From CAYTEO01 sp964436825 (GTDB taxonomy: Bacteria; Krumholzibacteriota; Krumholzibacteriia; LZORAL124-64-63): a stretch of DNA of 62,979 bases. The stretch lies in assembly GCA_964436825.1 (NCBI GenBank), contig CAYTEO010000011.1, forward strand, positions 1 through 62,979. Reading direction: 5' to 3'. Below are positions 1-9,376 of this stretch, one piece after another (position 1 is the stretch's first letter; every line of letters begins with the position of its first letter). Made by a program: the position numbers and the translations under genes. Below the pieces are notes generated by a model. That model had not been told where the DNA came from and did no database searches. It saw only the letters and a list, made by a program, of their open reading frames with translations.

Positions 1-308
1 TCCTCCTCCGCCCGCCGCAGGCCCTCTGGGACCGGGAGCATCCCGCTGGTGGTGCGCGACGTTGCGGGCGGCCACTGCTCCCGCGGCGGTGGGGCGACGA
101 CATCGTCGCGCAGCGGGCAGGCCGCCGGCCCCGGCAGCCGGGCGCCGGTCCCGGTCGGTTCCTCCCCCGCCGGCAGCAGCAGCGCCATCAGCGATGCCAT
201 CTCCGCCAGCTCGGCGGCGAGGACCGCGGCCTCCTCCGCTCCCGGGACCTCCAGGCCGGCCAGGCGGGCCAGGCGGGCGATCTGCCGTGCGTCCCAGCGC
301 TCGTCCAT
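1..308 (-). CDS. gatC: Asp-tRNA(Asn)/Glu-tRNA(Gln) amidotransferase subunit C, partial at window edge
   Basis: GatC is the small subunit of the GatCAB amidotransferase, which converts Glu-tRNA(Gln) or Asp-tRNA(Asn) to the amidated form. Reading the minus strand from an ATG at 308 gives 102 residues, still open at the edge. The N-terminus (ARQIARLARLAGLEV) matches the family's first helix. A later PLRDDVV segment and a GMLPVPEGL segment match the conserved LR-D-V and FFRVPRVL-type C-terminus, so almost the whole protein (usually 95-105 aa) is present. A Shine-Dalgarno-like AGGAGAA lies just upstream of the ATG. The gene diverges from the M1 peptidase at 357. gatA may follow outside the window, but that is not visible. 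The middle region is Ala/Pro rich and divergent, which leaves some doubt. Confidence 0.8.
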   Translation of the reverse strand, partial: MDERWDARQIARLARLAGLEVPGAEEAAVLAAELAEMASLMALLLPAGEEPTGTGARLPGPAACPLRDDVVAPPPREQWPPATSRTTSGMLPVPEGLRRAEE

Positions 309-356
309 CGCATTCTCCTGTTGGGGCGAACCGCTGTCGGGGCTACGCTTCGGGTG

Positions 357-2423
357 ATGAGGATCTCACGGGGCAAGAGTACGGGACCACGCGACGGCCG
401 CAAGGGATTCCCGCCGGGCCGGCGCGCGTGGCGGCCGCTCCCGGCGGCCGGCTGGCTGCTGCTGGCGGCAGCCGGTCTCGCGGCGACCGCGGGCGCCGTC
501 CCGTTGCCGGCGACCGACGACGTCGCCGCCCGGGAGCGTCCCGTCCTGTCCGCCTGGACGGCCGCCATCGACGCCCCGCCGCGCGGCTACGACGTCTCCC
601 GCTACGACCTGGACCTGCGGATCGACCCCGGCAGCGAGACGATCGACGGGCGGGTCCTGGTCGCCCTCGACCTGCTGGCCGACCACCCCGACTCCCTCTG
701 GCTCGACCTGGTCGACGAGCTGACCGTCGATACCCTCGCCTGGGACGGCGCGCCGCTCCCGTTCGTCCACGGTGACGAACGGCTCGCCTTCGTCCCGCCG
801 GACACGGCGCCGGGACGGCACACCGTCCTGGTCGCCTACCACGGCCACCCGCCGCGGCACGGCCCCTTCCAGGCGGGAATGCTCTTCCGGGACCAGGGCG
901 GCTCGCCCGACCGGCCCGGGCCGCCGGTCGTCTTCACCATCTCCGAGCCGGTCTCGGCCCACGCCTGGTGGCCGTGCCGCGACGAGCCGGCCGACAAGGC
1001 GCTGGTCTCGGTGACCCTGACGGTTCCGGACACCCTGCAGACGGTCAGCGGCGGCCGGCTGACCGCCAGCGCCCCGGCCGGCCCCGGGTGGCGACGCGAC
1101 CGCTGGGAGATGAGCGATCCGGTCAGCACCTACCTGGTGGCCGTCCACGTCAGCCGCTACGCCGAGTGGGAGGAGCCGTGCCCGCTGGCCACCGGCGAGC
1201 TGCCGCTGACCTTCCACGTCTTCCCGGCCGACTCGGCCGCCGCCCGCTTCGTCCTGGCCCCCACCTGCGAGATGCTCGGTTTCCTGGAACGGCTGGCCGG
1301 CCCCTACCCCTTCGCCAGGGACCGCTACGGCCAGGCCGCCGTGGTCTGGGGCGGTGCCATGGAGCACCAGACCTGCACCTCCCTGGGCAGCTTCGTCCTC
1401 TACCCGGACGGGCGGTTCCGCAACGTCGTCGTCCACGAGCTGGCCCACCAGTGGTTCGGCGACGCGGTCACTCCCGCCCGCTGGTCCGACATCTGGCTCA
1501 ACGAGGGGTTCGCCACCTACGCCGAGGCCCTCTGGCTGGAGCACACCGACGGCGAGGCGGCGTACCTGGGGAAGATGCAGGCCATCGGACCGCTCCGGCA
1601 CCCCGACCTGTTCGCCGGCGAGGGGATCCTGACCGACCCCGACCCGATCCTGCCCAACCTGCTGGTCTACCACAAGGGGGCCTGGGTCCTGCACATGCTG
1701 CGCTGGGAGATGGGCGACGCGGCGTTCTTCCGCTTCCTGGCCGGCTGGGTCACCGACCCGGCCCGCCGTCACGGCACGGTGACGACCGACGACTTCCTGG
1801 TCGCCGTCGCCGACGCCGCGGGCCGCGACCTGCGGCCGTTCCTGCAGCCGTGGCTCACCACCGACACCGCGCCCCGCCTGTCCTGGTCCTGGCGTGCCAT
1901 CCCCGCCGCCGGCGGCGGTTCCCGGCTGGAGCTGACGGTCCGCCAGCTCCAGCAGCCGCCGTTCCTGCTCCCGCTGCCGGTCGTCGCCGACGGACCCGGC
2001 TGGCGGCGCGCCTTCCGGGCCGAACTCGCCGCGGCGGAGCAGCGGTTCGCCTGGCCCGTCCCCGGACCGGTGGACAGCGTCCGGATCGATCCCGACGGCC
2101 GGCTCCTGCTGGCTCTCGAGCGGACCCCGCCGCCGGCGGTCGCCCTCGGGCCGCCCTATCCCCAACCGCTGCTGGACGACGCCGGGACGGTGCTGCGCTT
2201 CACGGTGGGCCGGTCGGGGCCGGTGACGGTCACCCTCCACGACGTCCGGGGCCGGGAGCTGGGACGGTGGCGGCTGGGGGAGCTGGAGGCCCGCCCCGAG
2301 CCGTACCTCTGGACATGGACCGGCACCGACGGCCGGGGCCGCGCGGTGCCGGCTGGGATCTACTGGCTGTCGGTCCACGTGGGCGACCGGCGCAGCAGCC
2401 GGCGCGTCACGCTCCTCCGCTGA
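357..2423 (+). CDS. Secreted M1-family metallo-aminopeptidase with C-terminal FlgD/T9SS-like module
   Basis: This is a zinc aminopeptidase of family M1 (688 aa), predicted to act outside the cytoplasm. A basic start followed by a hydrophobic stretch (about residues 25-45) looks like a signal peptide. The exopeptidase motif reads GGAMEH (around 332-337, with His where GAMEN has Asn). The zinc site is HELAH at 360-364 with the third ligand Glu383 in NEGFATYAE, the exact HEXXH-X18-E spacing. The last ~75 residues (VTVTLHDVRGREL ... VPAGIYWLSVHVGDRR) resemble FlgD-like or type IX-type sorting modules of FCB-group secreted proteins. I chose the ATG at 357 over an in-frame TTG at 321 because the signal peptide then starts sensibly. 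The ribosome-binding site is weak. The gene is convergent with the diguanylate cyclase, 4 bp away. Confidence 0.9.
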   Translation: MRISRGKSTGPRDGRKGFPPGRRAWRPLPAAGWLLLAAAGLAATAGAVPLPATDDVAARERPVLSAWTAAIDAPPRGYDVSRYDLDLRIDPGSETIDGRVLVALDLLADHPDSLWLDLVDELTVDTLAWDGAPLPFVHGDERLAFVPPDTAPGRHTVLVAYHGHPPRHGPFQAGMLFRDQGGSPDRPGPPVVFTISEPVSAHAWWPCRDEPADKALVSVTLTVPDTLQTVSGGRLTASAPAGPGWRRDRWEMSDPVSTYLVAVHVSRYAEWEEPCPLATGELPLTFHVFPADSAAARFVLAPTCEMLGFLERLAGPYPFARDRYGQAAVVWGGAMEHQTCTSLGSFVLYPDGRFRNVVVHELAHQWFGDAVTPARWSDIWLNEGFATYAEALWLEHTDGEAAYLGKMQAIGPLRHPDLFAGEGILTDPDPILPNLLVYHKGAWVLHMLRWEMGDAAFFRFLAGWVTDPARRHGTVTTDDFLVAVADAAGRDLRPFLQPWLTTDTAPRLSWSWRAIPAAGGGSRLELTVRQLQQPPFLLPLPVVADGPGWRRAFRAELAAAEQRFAWPVPGPVDSVRIDPDGRLLLALERTPPPAVALGPPYPQPLLDDAGTVLRFTVGRSGPVTVTLHDVRGRELGRWRLGELEARPEPYLWTWTGTDGRGRAVPAGIYWLSVHVGDRRSSRRVTLLR

Positions 2424-2427
2424 CGGG

Positions 2428-3924
2428 TCAGGGAAGGATGCAGGCCTTCGGCAGGTCGACCTCCAGCGGCACGACGGGGGCATGTCCCGCGGGAGCACCC
2501 TCACCGGCCACCGCCCCGGCGACGACCGCCTCGACGACCTGTTCCACCGGATCCTGCTGCTTCATCACCGGATCACCGTGGCAGACGACCCGGTTGCGGC
2601 CGCTCTCCTTGGCGGCGTAGAGCGCGTCGTCGGCTCGCTTGAGGACCGCGTCCTCGTCGATCTGACTGCCGTCGGGATGGAACGTCGCCACGCCGACGCT
2701 GATGGTGACCTGGAAGGTGCCGTCGTCGTACTCCACCTCCTGGCCGGCGACGGCCTCGCGCAGGCGCTCGGCCACCCGGCGGCCGGCCTCCCGATCGACC
2801 GCCGGCAGGACGGCCACGAACTCCTCGCCGCCGTAGCGGATCAGGATGTCGCTCTCCCGCAGCACCTCGCGAGCCCTGCCGACGACCTGGACGAGGACCC
2901 GGTCACCGACCAGGTGACCGTAGGTGTCGTTGACCCTCTTGAAGTGGTCGATGTCGAACATGAGGGTCGTCACCGGCTGCTGCAGGCGCGCCGCCTTGGC
3001 GCACTCCTCGTGGAGACGCCGCATCCCGAACCGGCGGTTGAAGGCGCCGGTCAGCGGGTCGACGGCGGCCAGCCGCTGCATCCGGTCGTGGGCCAGGGCG
3101 TTGTTGAGGGCCAGGTTCAGGCCGCGCTGGAAGATCCGCAGCAGCCACATGGCGTCCTTGGAGAAGAGGGTGTCGGTGGCCAGGACGACGACGCCGAGCC
3201 GCTGGTCGGCGTGGACGATGGGCAGGATCATCACCTGCACCGGACGGAAGTCGGTGACCGCTCCCTCGATCGTCACCCCCTCGGGGACCCTGACGATCCC
3301 CATCATCCCGGTGCGCAGGGCGCGCTGGACCTGGGCGCTGCTCGTCAACCGCTGCGGATCGGTCAGTCCGTGGTTGTCGACGACGACCAGCTCCTCGCCG
3401 CGGACGACGAGGAAGGCCCCGGCGACGGCACCCAGGTGGCGGAGCATCTCGTCCATGACGGTCGCGGCCAACGGCTCCAGCTCCAGGTGGTTCGAGATCG
3501 TCGCGCTCCAGGCGTCGCCGATCGCCTCGAGACGCTGCAGGCGCAGCAGCTCGTCGACCAGCCCGTTGAAGGCGACGGCCATCTCCCCCATCTCGTCCTG
3601 GGCCAGGACCGGCAGGTGCCAGTCCCGCTCGTCCACCTGCTCGCCGGTGAAGACCTCCTCGCCCAGCTGTTCCTGGACGCTCTGGAGATGGTGGACGACC
3701 TTCTGCAGCTCGGGTCGGATCAACTGCTGGGTGAACCGGTAGAGCAGCCAGCCGACGCCGCTGCCGGCCAGCACCGACACCAGCAGCGTCGACCAGTGGA
3801 GGGCATCCCGGGCGGGGATGCCCAGGATCATCAGGCCGAACGGGAAAACGAGCCCGACACCGGTGCCGGTGCCGACAGACCACGTCCGCAGATCGTGGAA
3901 GACTTCGGGCGAGAAGCGTCGCAT
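2428..3924 (-). CDS. Membrane-anchored GAF-GGDEF diguanylate cyclase
   Basis: This 498-aa protein is predicted to make cyclic di-GMP from two GTP. Two hydrophobic segments near residues 18-36 and 43-61 form an N-terminal membrane hairpin. A HAMP-like or helical linker and a GAF-like sensory region (about 150-290) follow. The GGDEF domain occupies about 300-460, with the active-site motif GGEEF at 365-369 and an intact inhibitory RxxD site (R356-D359) five residues before it. The enzyme is therefore probably catalytically active and subject to product inhibition. About 40 low-complexity residues trail the catalytic domain. No EAL or HD-GYP domain is present. It sits downstream of pcrA after a 115-bp gap, so it may be transcribed separately. 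The ligand of the GAF region cannot be told from sequence. Confidence 0.9.
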   Translation of the reverse strand: MRRFSPEVFHDLRTWSVGTGTGVGLVFPFGLMILGIPARDALHWSTLLVSVLAGSGVGWLLYRFTQQLIRPELQKVVHHLQSVQEQLGEEVFTGEQVDERDWHLPVLAQDEMGEMAVAFNGLVDELLRLQRLEAIGDAWSATISNHLELEPLAATVMDEMLRHLGAVAGAFLVVRGEELVVVDNHGLTDPQRLTSSAQVQRALRTGMMGIVRVPEGVTIEGAVTDFRPVQVMILPIVHADQRLGVVVLATDTLFSKDAMWLLRIFQRGLNLALNNALAHDRMQRLAAVDPLTGAFNRRFGMRRLHEECAKAARLQQPVTTLMFDIDHFKRVNDTYGHLVGDRVLVQVVGRAREVLRESDILIRYGGEEFVAVLPAVDREAGRRVAERLREAVAGQEVEYDDGTFQVTISVGVATFHPDGSQIDEDAVLKRADDALYAAKESGRNRVVCHGDPVMKQQDPVEQVVEAVVAGAVAGEGAPAGHAPVVPLEVDLPKACILP

Positions 3925-4039
3925 GCGGAACCCCCGAGCGAGGTGACAGAAACGAACCGGATTGCCGATTCCTGTGAACCGGCTGCTGGTTCGTATCGGT
4001 CCGCCGCGGTGGTCCTTGAGCCGGAAAATGGCGTTGGGT

Positions 4040-6277
4040 TCACTCCTCCAGGGGCCGCAGCCTGGCGAAGCGGGCCAGGAAGTGCTTCCGCTCCCCGCCG
4101 GGGAAGTCCACGGTCAGCTTCAGGTCGTCGCCGTGTCCTTCGACCCGGGCGACAATCCCCTCGCCGTAGCTGGGGTGGGCGACCCGCTGTCCCACCCGGT
4201 AGACGCGTTCCACCTGGCAGACGTCCCGGTCCCAGTCGACTGCGGCACCGGCATCCCGGGCCGGCGCGGCGAACGTCCGTCTGCGGGGAACACCCGGCCG
4301 GCGACGCTCCCCCCCGAAGAGGCCCGGCGGCAGGGCGGGAGCCGCCAGGACATCCTCTCTCCGCTCCTGGAGCAGGTCGGCCGGGATCTCCCCCAGGAAG
4401 CGGGACGGCAGGCACAGCTCCCGCTGGCCGAAGCGCCGCCGCTGGCGGGCATGCAGCAGGTGGACCCGCCGCTGCGCCCGGGTCAGCGCCACGTAGAACA
4501 GGCGCCGCTCCTCCTCCAGGGCCGCCTCGTCATCAAGGTTCGAGGCATGGGGCATGAGGTTCTCCTCCACCCCCACGACCACGACGACGGGGAACTCCAG
4601 CCCCTTGGCCGCGTGGACGGTCATCAGCCGGACACCCCCCTCGTCGTCCCGGATCGTGTCGGCGTCGGCCACCAGGGCCGTCTGCTCCAGGAACTGGCCC
4701 AGGTGGCCTCCGTCGGTCGCCTCGTGGAAGGCATAGGCCGAGTTGACCAGCTCGACGACGTTCTCCTGGCGCGCCGCGGCGCTCAGGGGATCGTCCTGCT
4801 CCAGGTGGCCGTGGTAGCCGATCTGCTCGACGACGGTCTCGATCAGCTCGGGCACGGGCACCTCGGCGGCCAGGGCACGCCAGTGCGCCACCTGGTCGAA
4901 GAACTCGCGCAGCCGCCGGCAGGCCGCGGGACCGACCCGCTGCTCCAGCAGGCCGGGGCGGGCGGCCGCCTCGCCCAGGGTCAGGCCCTCCTGCGCGGCC
5001 AGGGCGACCAGGTGCTGGACGGTCGTCTCGCCCAGGCGCCTGCGCGGCACGTTGACGATCCGCAGCGCCGCCACCGTGTCGCGCGGGTTGTGGATGAACT
5101 TGAGGTAGGCCAGGATGTCGCGGACCTCGCGCCGCTCGTAGAAGGCCGTCGCGCCGACCACCTGGTACGGCACGTTCGCCCGCCGCAGGGCGTCCTCCAG
5201 CACCCGGCTCTGGGCGTTGGTCCGGTAGAGGACGGTCACGCCGCCGCGGGGGACACCGCGCCGCTGCTCCTCGGCGATGATCTCCACCAGCCGTGACGCC
5301 TCGTCCTCCTCGTCGCCCACCTGCTCGCAGGTCAGCGGCTCGCCGCGCTCGCCGGCGGTCCAGAGGTTCTTCCCCTTGCGCCGCCTGTTGTGGGCGATGA
5401 CGGCGTTGGCGGCGTCGAGGATCGTCCCGGTGGAGCGGTAGTTCTGCTCCAGGCGGATCAGGGTCGTGCCGGGGAAGTAGCTCTCGAACTCGAGCATGTT
5501 CTCGATGCGCGCCCCGCGCCACGAGTAGATGGACTGGTCGTCGTCGCCGACGGCGAAGACGTTCCCCCAGACCGAGCAGAGGGCCTTGACCAGGATCAGC
5601 TGCAGCGGGTTGGTGTCCTGGAACTCGTCGACCAGGACGTACCGGAACCGCTCCGCGTAGGCGAGGCGGACCTCCGGGTGCTGTTCCAGCAGGTGGACCG
5701 TCTCCAGGATGAGGTCGTCGAAGTCCAGGGCGTTGTTCTGGCGCAGGGCCCGCTGGTAGGCGGCGTAGACGGCGGCCAGGCGACGTTCGCGCTGGTCGTC
5801 CGTCACCGCGGCCCGCTCCGGGGAGACGTCGTCGTTCTTCCAGCGGCTGATCCGCGCCCGCACCAGCGACGGCGCGGTCTGCCGCGGATCGACTCCCACG
5901 TCGTTCATGACCCGCTTGAGCAGGCGGGTCGTGTCGTCGGTGTCGTAGATGGTGAAGCCGGGATCGATCCCCGCGGCGGACCCGTCGCGCCGGAGGATCC
6001 GCACGCCGGTGGCGTGGAAGGTCCCGATCCAGGACGGGGCCGCCGCGCCTCCCAGGGCCGCGTCGACCCGCTCGCGCATCTCCCGGGCCGCCTTGTTGGT
6101 GAAGGTGAAGGCCAGGACCTCGTGGGGGCCGCACTTCCCCTGGTCGAGGAGCCAGGCGATGCGCGTGGTCAGCACGCGGGTCTTGCCGCTGCCGGCGCCG
6201 GCAACGACGAGGACGGGACCGTCACCGGCGGTGACGGCCTCCCGCTGGCGGGGATTGAGCTGGTCGAGATCGAGCAC
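4040..6277 (-). CDS. pcrA: UvrD/PcrA-type superfamily 1 DNA helicase
   Basis: This is a 3'-5' DNA helicase (745 aa) used in nucleotide excision repair, mismatch repair and clearing of protein-DNA blocks. The start MLDLDQLNPRQREAV is the usual Q-motif region. Walker A is AGAGSGKT (26-33). Motif II appears as DEFQDTNPLQ, motif III as VGDDDQSIYSWRGA, and late motifs as LMTVHAAKGLEFPVV and VALTRAQ. The C-terminus ends in a Tudor-like module (VGQRVAHPSYGEGIV) typical of PcrA/UvrD that binds RNA polymerase. Length is in the usual range of 700-780 aa. It is followed by the diguanylate cyclase and preceded by the large surface protein at 6320, with a 42-bp gap. The label uvrD would be equally acceptable. 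Confidence 0.95.
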   Translation of the reverse strand: MLDLDQLNPRQREAVTAGDGPVLVVAGAGSGKTRVLTTRIAWLLDQGKCGPHEVLAFTFTNKAAREMRERVDAALGGAAAPSWIGTFHATGVRILRRDGSAAGIDPGFTIYDTDDTTRLLKRVMNDVGVDPRQTAPSLVRARISRWKNDDVSPERAAVTDDQRERRLAAVYAAYQRALRQNNALDFDDLILETVHLLEQHPEVRLAYAERFRYVLVDEFQDTNPLQLILVKALCSVWGNVFAVGDDDQSIYSWRGARIENMLEFESYFPGTTLIRLEQNYRSTGTILDAANAVIAHNRRRKGKNLWTAGERGEPLTCEQVGDEEDEASRLVEIIAEEQRRGVPRGGVTVLYRTNAQSRVLEDALRRANVPYQVVGATAFYERREVRDILAYLKFIHNPRDTVAALRIVNVPRRRLGETTVQHLVALAAQEGLTLGEAAARPGLLEQRVGPAACRRLREFFDQVAHWRALAAEVPVPELIETVVEQIGYHGHLEQDDPLSAAARQENVVELVNSAYAFHEATDGGHLGQFLEQTALVADADTIRDDEGGVRLMTVHAAKGLEFPVVVVVGVEENLMPHASNLDDEAALEEERRLFYVALTRAQRRVHLLHARQRRRFGQRELCLPSRFLGEIPADLLQERREDVLAAPALPPGLFGGERRRPGVPRRRTFAAPARDAGAAVDWDRDVCQVERVYRVGQRVAHPSYGEGIVARVEGHGDDLKLTVDFPGGERKHFLARFARLRPLEE

Positions 6278-6319
6278 GTTGTCTTCCTCGGGCTGTGGGA
6301 GTCGTCGCCGGCGCGCGGC

Positions 6320-9300
6320 TCAGAACTCGGAACCGATGCTGAAGTGGAACTCCCCGCGGCCGGCGTTGCGCAGGTCGGTGCGCCGGGCCCAGTCGAACCG
6401 CAGGGGCAGGAACGCGATGCGCATCCTGATACCAATCCCGTAGCCGCCGCGCAAGTCCCGGAATCCCCACCGCCCGGAATCGTCGCTGCCGAAGGGCTGG
6501 AAGGTGTCGGTCCAGGCGGCGCCCATGTCCCAGAAGAGGGTCGTGCCGACCGGGCCGAAGGCCCACCGCGTCGGCCAGTCGAAGACCAGCCCCGCCAGCA
6601 GGGGCAGGCGGTACTCCAGGTTGAACATGACGACGTGGGGACCGGCCAGATGGGTCGTCCGCTGGTAGTCCCAGAAGCCGTAGCTGCGCAGGGTGTAGGG
6701 CCCGCCCAGGACGAAGGCCCGGGGATGGGGACCGTCGCTGCTGGCGACCAGCAGCCGCGCGGCGAGCGTGTCCCGCCGCCACAGCAGCCAGTACTGGCGC
6801 AGGTCCACCACCAGGGTCCGCCGTTCGAGGGCGTTGCCCACCGGCAGCGACGGGGTGTACTGCAGCAGCAGGCGGTGTCCCGTCACCGGCCCGAAGGGAC
6901 CGTAGTAGGCGGTATCGACGACGTAGTCGGCCGACAGCTCCAGCAGGTGGTCGGTCCGCTGCCGGTCGGCCACCAGGTACCGGCCCGTGGCGTCCAGGAC
7001 GTAGTCGGTCCGCTCGGACACCAGCGCACGCGTCTCGAAGCCGAACCGTCGGAACGTGCTCAGCGGATACTCGGCGAAGCCGTACAGGCCGTAGTTGCGC
7101 TCGCTGAAGAAGGTGTCGTGGGGCAGGACCTCGCCGACGGTCGTGAACACGGAATTGTAGTAGTTCCGGAAGTGGAACAGGCCGCCACCGACATTCCAGC
7201 GATGCTTGAGGTTGGCGTAGGAAACGGCGACGTCGCTGTTGGATAGCGAACCATAGACATTCAACAGCATCGAGAGGCGGTGATCCCCCAGGTCGTCGCT
7301 CAGGTTGACGATGTTGGCCAGGCCGAGACCCACCTGGGGCGCGAAGGAGACCGCCCCTCCCCCGAAGGCGTCGTTGACGTCGAAGCTCAGGTGCGGATGG
7401 TAGGGGCCGACCGTCCCCACCCGCTGCCGGTCCCGGATCCGGACCGGCCCTTCCCGGCGGGTCGCGGGCACCGGTGGCGGGCCCTGGACGAACCGCCGGG
7501 GCGGCCTCCCGTCGGGCTCCCGCCGCGACCAGCGGTGGAAATCGTCGATGCAGACGACGTCCCAGCTCCCCTGCCGGAAGACGGCGCAGGCCAGCCTGTC
7601 GGCGGCCGGCGAGAAGCTGGGATCGAACATCCCGCCGGCGACGCCGGTCACCCGGCGCCACGCGACGACCCGGGTCGCCGCCGAGTCCAGCTCGACGACG
7701 GCCAGGTTCTGCGGCCCGAGCCCCGACTCGACGACGCAGAGGGAGGCCGGTCCCGTCCAGACGGGATCCCGCCAGTCGCCACCGGTTCCGGCCAGCTCGT
7801 TCCGCCGGCCGTCGGCCAGCGTCAGGACGACGAACCGTCCCTGCTGGAGGGTGTCGGCCAGGCAGCTGTCCGGCCGCACGAACCGGGCCCAGCTCAGTCG
7901 CCGCTCGCCGTCGCGCTCCACGAACTCGAAGGCCACCGCCGCCCGCGGGTCCTCCCGCCACAGCAGCCGCGCGCCGTCCGGGGACCAGGCCGGCGTCGCC
8001 TCGTCGGCCGCCGTGTCGGTCAACCGCCACAGGAGCACCCCGTCGTCCAGTTCCCGGACGCGGACGGAGCCGGGCGGGACGGCGGCGCCGCCCAGGTCGA
8101 GCAGGTAGAGGTCGGTCCGCCCGTTGGCGACGCCGACCAGGACGATGGCCCGCCCGTCGGGCGACCACGCCGGCTGGCGGGCGGTGTCGAGTCCCAGTCG
8201 CAGCGAGCGGGTCACCTTGCCGTCGTCGGCCCGGACGGTGTGGAGGGTCTCGACGTTGTCGCTGCGCGCGATCAGTGCCACCTCGCGCCCGTCCGGGGAC
8301 CAGGTGGCACCGCTGCGGAAGGCGTGCAGGGTCTCGAACCGGTCGCGGCGGTGTCCCTCGGCCAGGCGACGCAGGACCCGCCCGTCCAGGGCCGACAGCA
8401 GGTAGAGGCTGGGCAGGCCGTCGCGGTCGGTGTAGCAGGCGATCCGGGTCCCGTCCGGCGAGATCGCCGGCCGGCGGCTGAAACCGATCTTCTGCTCCAG
8501 GTGGTCGGTCACCGGACGGGAGATCTCCGTCGGCCGCTCCAGGTCGGCGTAGGCCGGCCAGTAGCGGCGCCGCAGGTCCTCCTCCAGGAGCCGGTCCAGG
8601 TCCTTCATCCGCAGCCCCAGGGCACCGTCCAGGGCCCGCCGCATGCTCCGGGTGCGCGCCAGCAGGCTCCACAGCTCGACGATCTTCCGCTCGCCGTAGC
8701 GCTCGCTCAGCAGCCGCAGGGCGGCCTGGCCCTGCTTGTAGACCAGGAACCCGCCGGACCGCTCCAGCGGCGGCAGGTAGCCGGCAGTGATCGCGTCGCG
8801 CATGTACATGTCCGCCTCGGCGTCCCAGCCGCGGCTCCACCACTCGGCGATCCCCTCGGCGAACCACAGCGGCACCTGGAAGAAGCGCGAGCGCATCCCC
8901 TGCTCGCGGGAGGACCCGTAGAGGGTGTCAAACATGAAGACGTGGACCAGCTCGTGGCGGACGACGTGGACGAAGTCGGCGAACGAGCCGTCGTAGGGCA
9001 GGACCATCCGGTTGCGGTACGGTTCGGTGAAGCCGCCGGTCCCCTCCCCGATCAGGGCATCGGAGATGTTCGTCCCGGCGAAGGCGGCGTGGCTCTTGTA
9101 GAGGATGAACGGGACGCGCCGGCTCAGCTCGTGGTCCAGCCGGTCCGCGTACTCGCGGTAGGCCCGCTCGGCGATGATGGCGGCCTGGACGGCCAGTTCC
9201 TCGGCACCGTCCGGGTAGGTCAGATCGAAGTGGGGCGTCGTCAACACCAGCCAGCGGGTTCCGTCCAGCCGTACCTTGTTGCGGCCGAATCCCGCCGCCG

Positions 9301-9361
9301 CGGCCGGCACGGCGATCGCCAGCAGGAGGATCGGGACCAGGTTGCACCACCTCGCGTTCAC
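6320..9361 (-). CDS. Large surface protein: peptidase-MA-like domain, TolB-like propeller and C-terminal beta-barrel
   Basis: A GTG start with SD-like GAAGGG gives 1013 aa. A signal peptide covers roughly 1-23. The next ~250 residues resemble peptidase MA (gluzincin-like) proteins: HELVH at 136-140 and a downstream WFAEGIAEWW with Glu169, a plausible zinc site. Repeated blocks such as PAISPDGTRIAC, ATWSPDGREVAL, PAWSPDGRAIVL and PAWSPDGARLLW form a TolB/WD40-like propeller (about 290-620). The final ~350 residues alternate aromatic and polar residues and end in HFSIGSEF, as in Omp85/surface-antigen barrels. The predicted location is the outer membrane, with the propeller and protease in the periplasm or outside. 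It follows tamB by 15 bp, which supports an envelope role. The substrate and true activity are unknown. Confidence 0.75.
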   Translation of the reverse strand: MNARWCNLVPILLLAIAVPAAAAGFGRNKVRLDGTRWLVLTTPHFDLTYPDGAEELAVQAAIIAERAYREYADRLDHELSRRVPFILYKSHAAFAGTNISDALIGEGTGGFTEPYRNRMVLPYDGSFADFVHVVRHELVHVFMFDTLYGSSREQGMRSRFFQVPLWFAEGIAEWWSRGWDAEADMYMRDAITAGYLPPLERSGGFLVYKQGQAALRLLSERYGERKIVELWSLLARTRSMRRALDGALGLRMKDLDRLLEEDLRRRYWPAYADLERPTEISRPVTDHLEQKIGFSRRPAISPDGTRIACYTDRDGLPSLYLLSALDGRVLRRLAEGHRRDRFETLHAFRSGATWSPDGREVALIARSDNVETLHTVRADDGKVTRSLRLGLDTARQPAWSPDGRAIVLVGVANGRTDLYLLDLGGAAVPPGSVRVRELDDGVLLWRLTDTAADEATPAWSPDGARLLWREDPRAAVAFEFVERDGERRLSWARFVRPDSCLADTLQQGRFVVLTLADGRRNELAGTGGDWRDPVWTGPASLCVVESGLGPQNLAVVELDSAATRVVAWRRVTGVAGGMFDPSFSPAADRLACAVFRQGSWDVVCIDDFHRWSRREPDGRPPRRFVQGPPPVPATRREGPVRIRDRQRVGTVGPYHPHLSFDVNDAFGGGAVSFAPQVGLGLANIVNLSDDLGDHRLSMLLNVYGSLSNSDVAVSYANLKHRWNVGGGLFHFRNYYNSVFTTVGEVLPHDTFFSERNYGLYGFAEYPLSTFRRFGFETRALVSERTDYVLDATGRYLVADRQRTDHLLELSADYVVDTAYYGPFGPVTGHRLLLQYTPSLPVGNALERRTLVVDLRQYWLLWRRDTLAARLLVASSDGPHPRAFVLGGPYTLRSYGFWDYQRTTHLAGPHVVMFNLEYRLPLLAGLVFDWPTRWAFGPVGTTLFWDMGAAWTDTFQPFGSDDSGRWGFRDLRGGYGIGIRMRIAFLPLRFDWARRTDLRNAGRGEFHFSIGSEF

Positions 9362-9376
9362 GGCTCGGCCCTTCGC

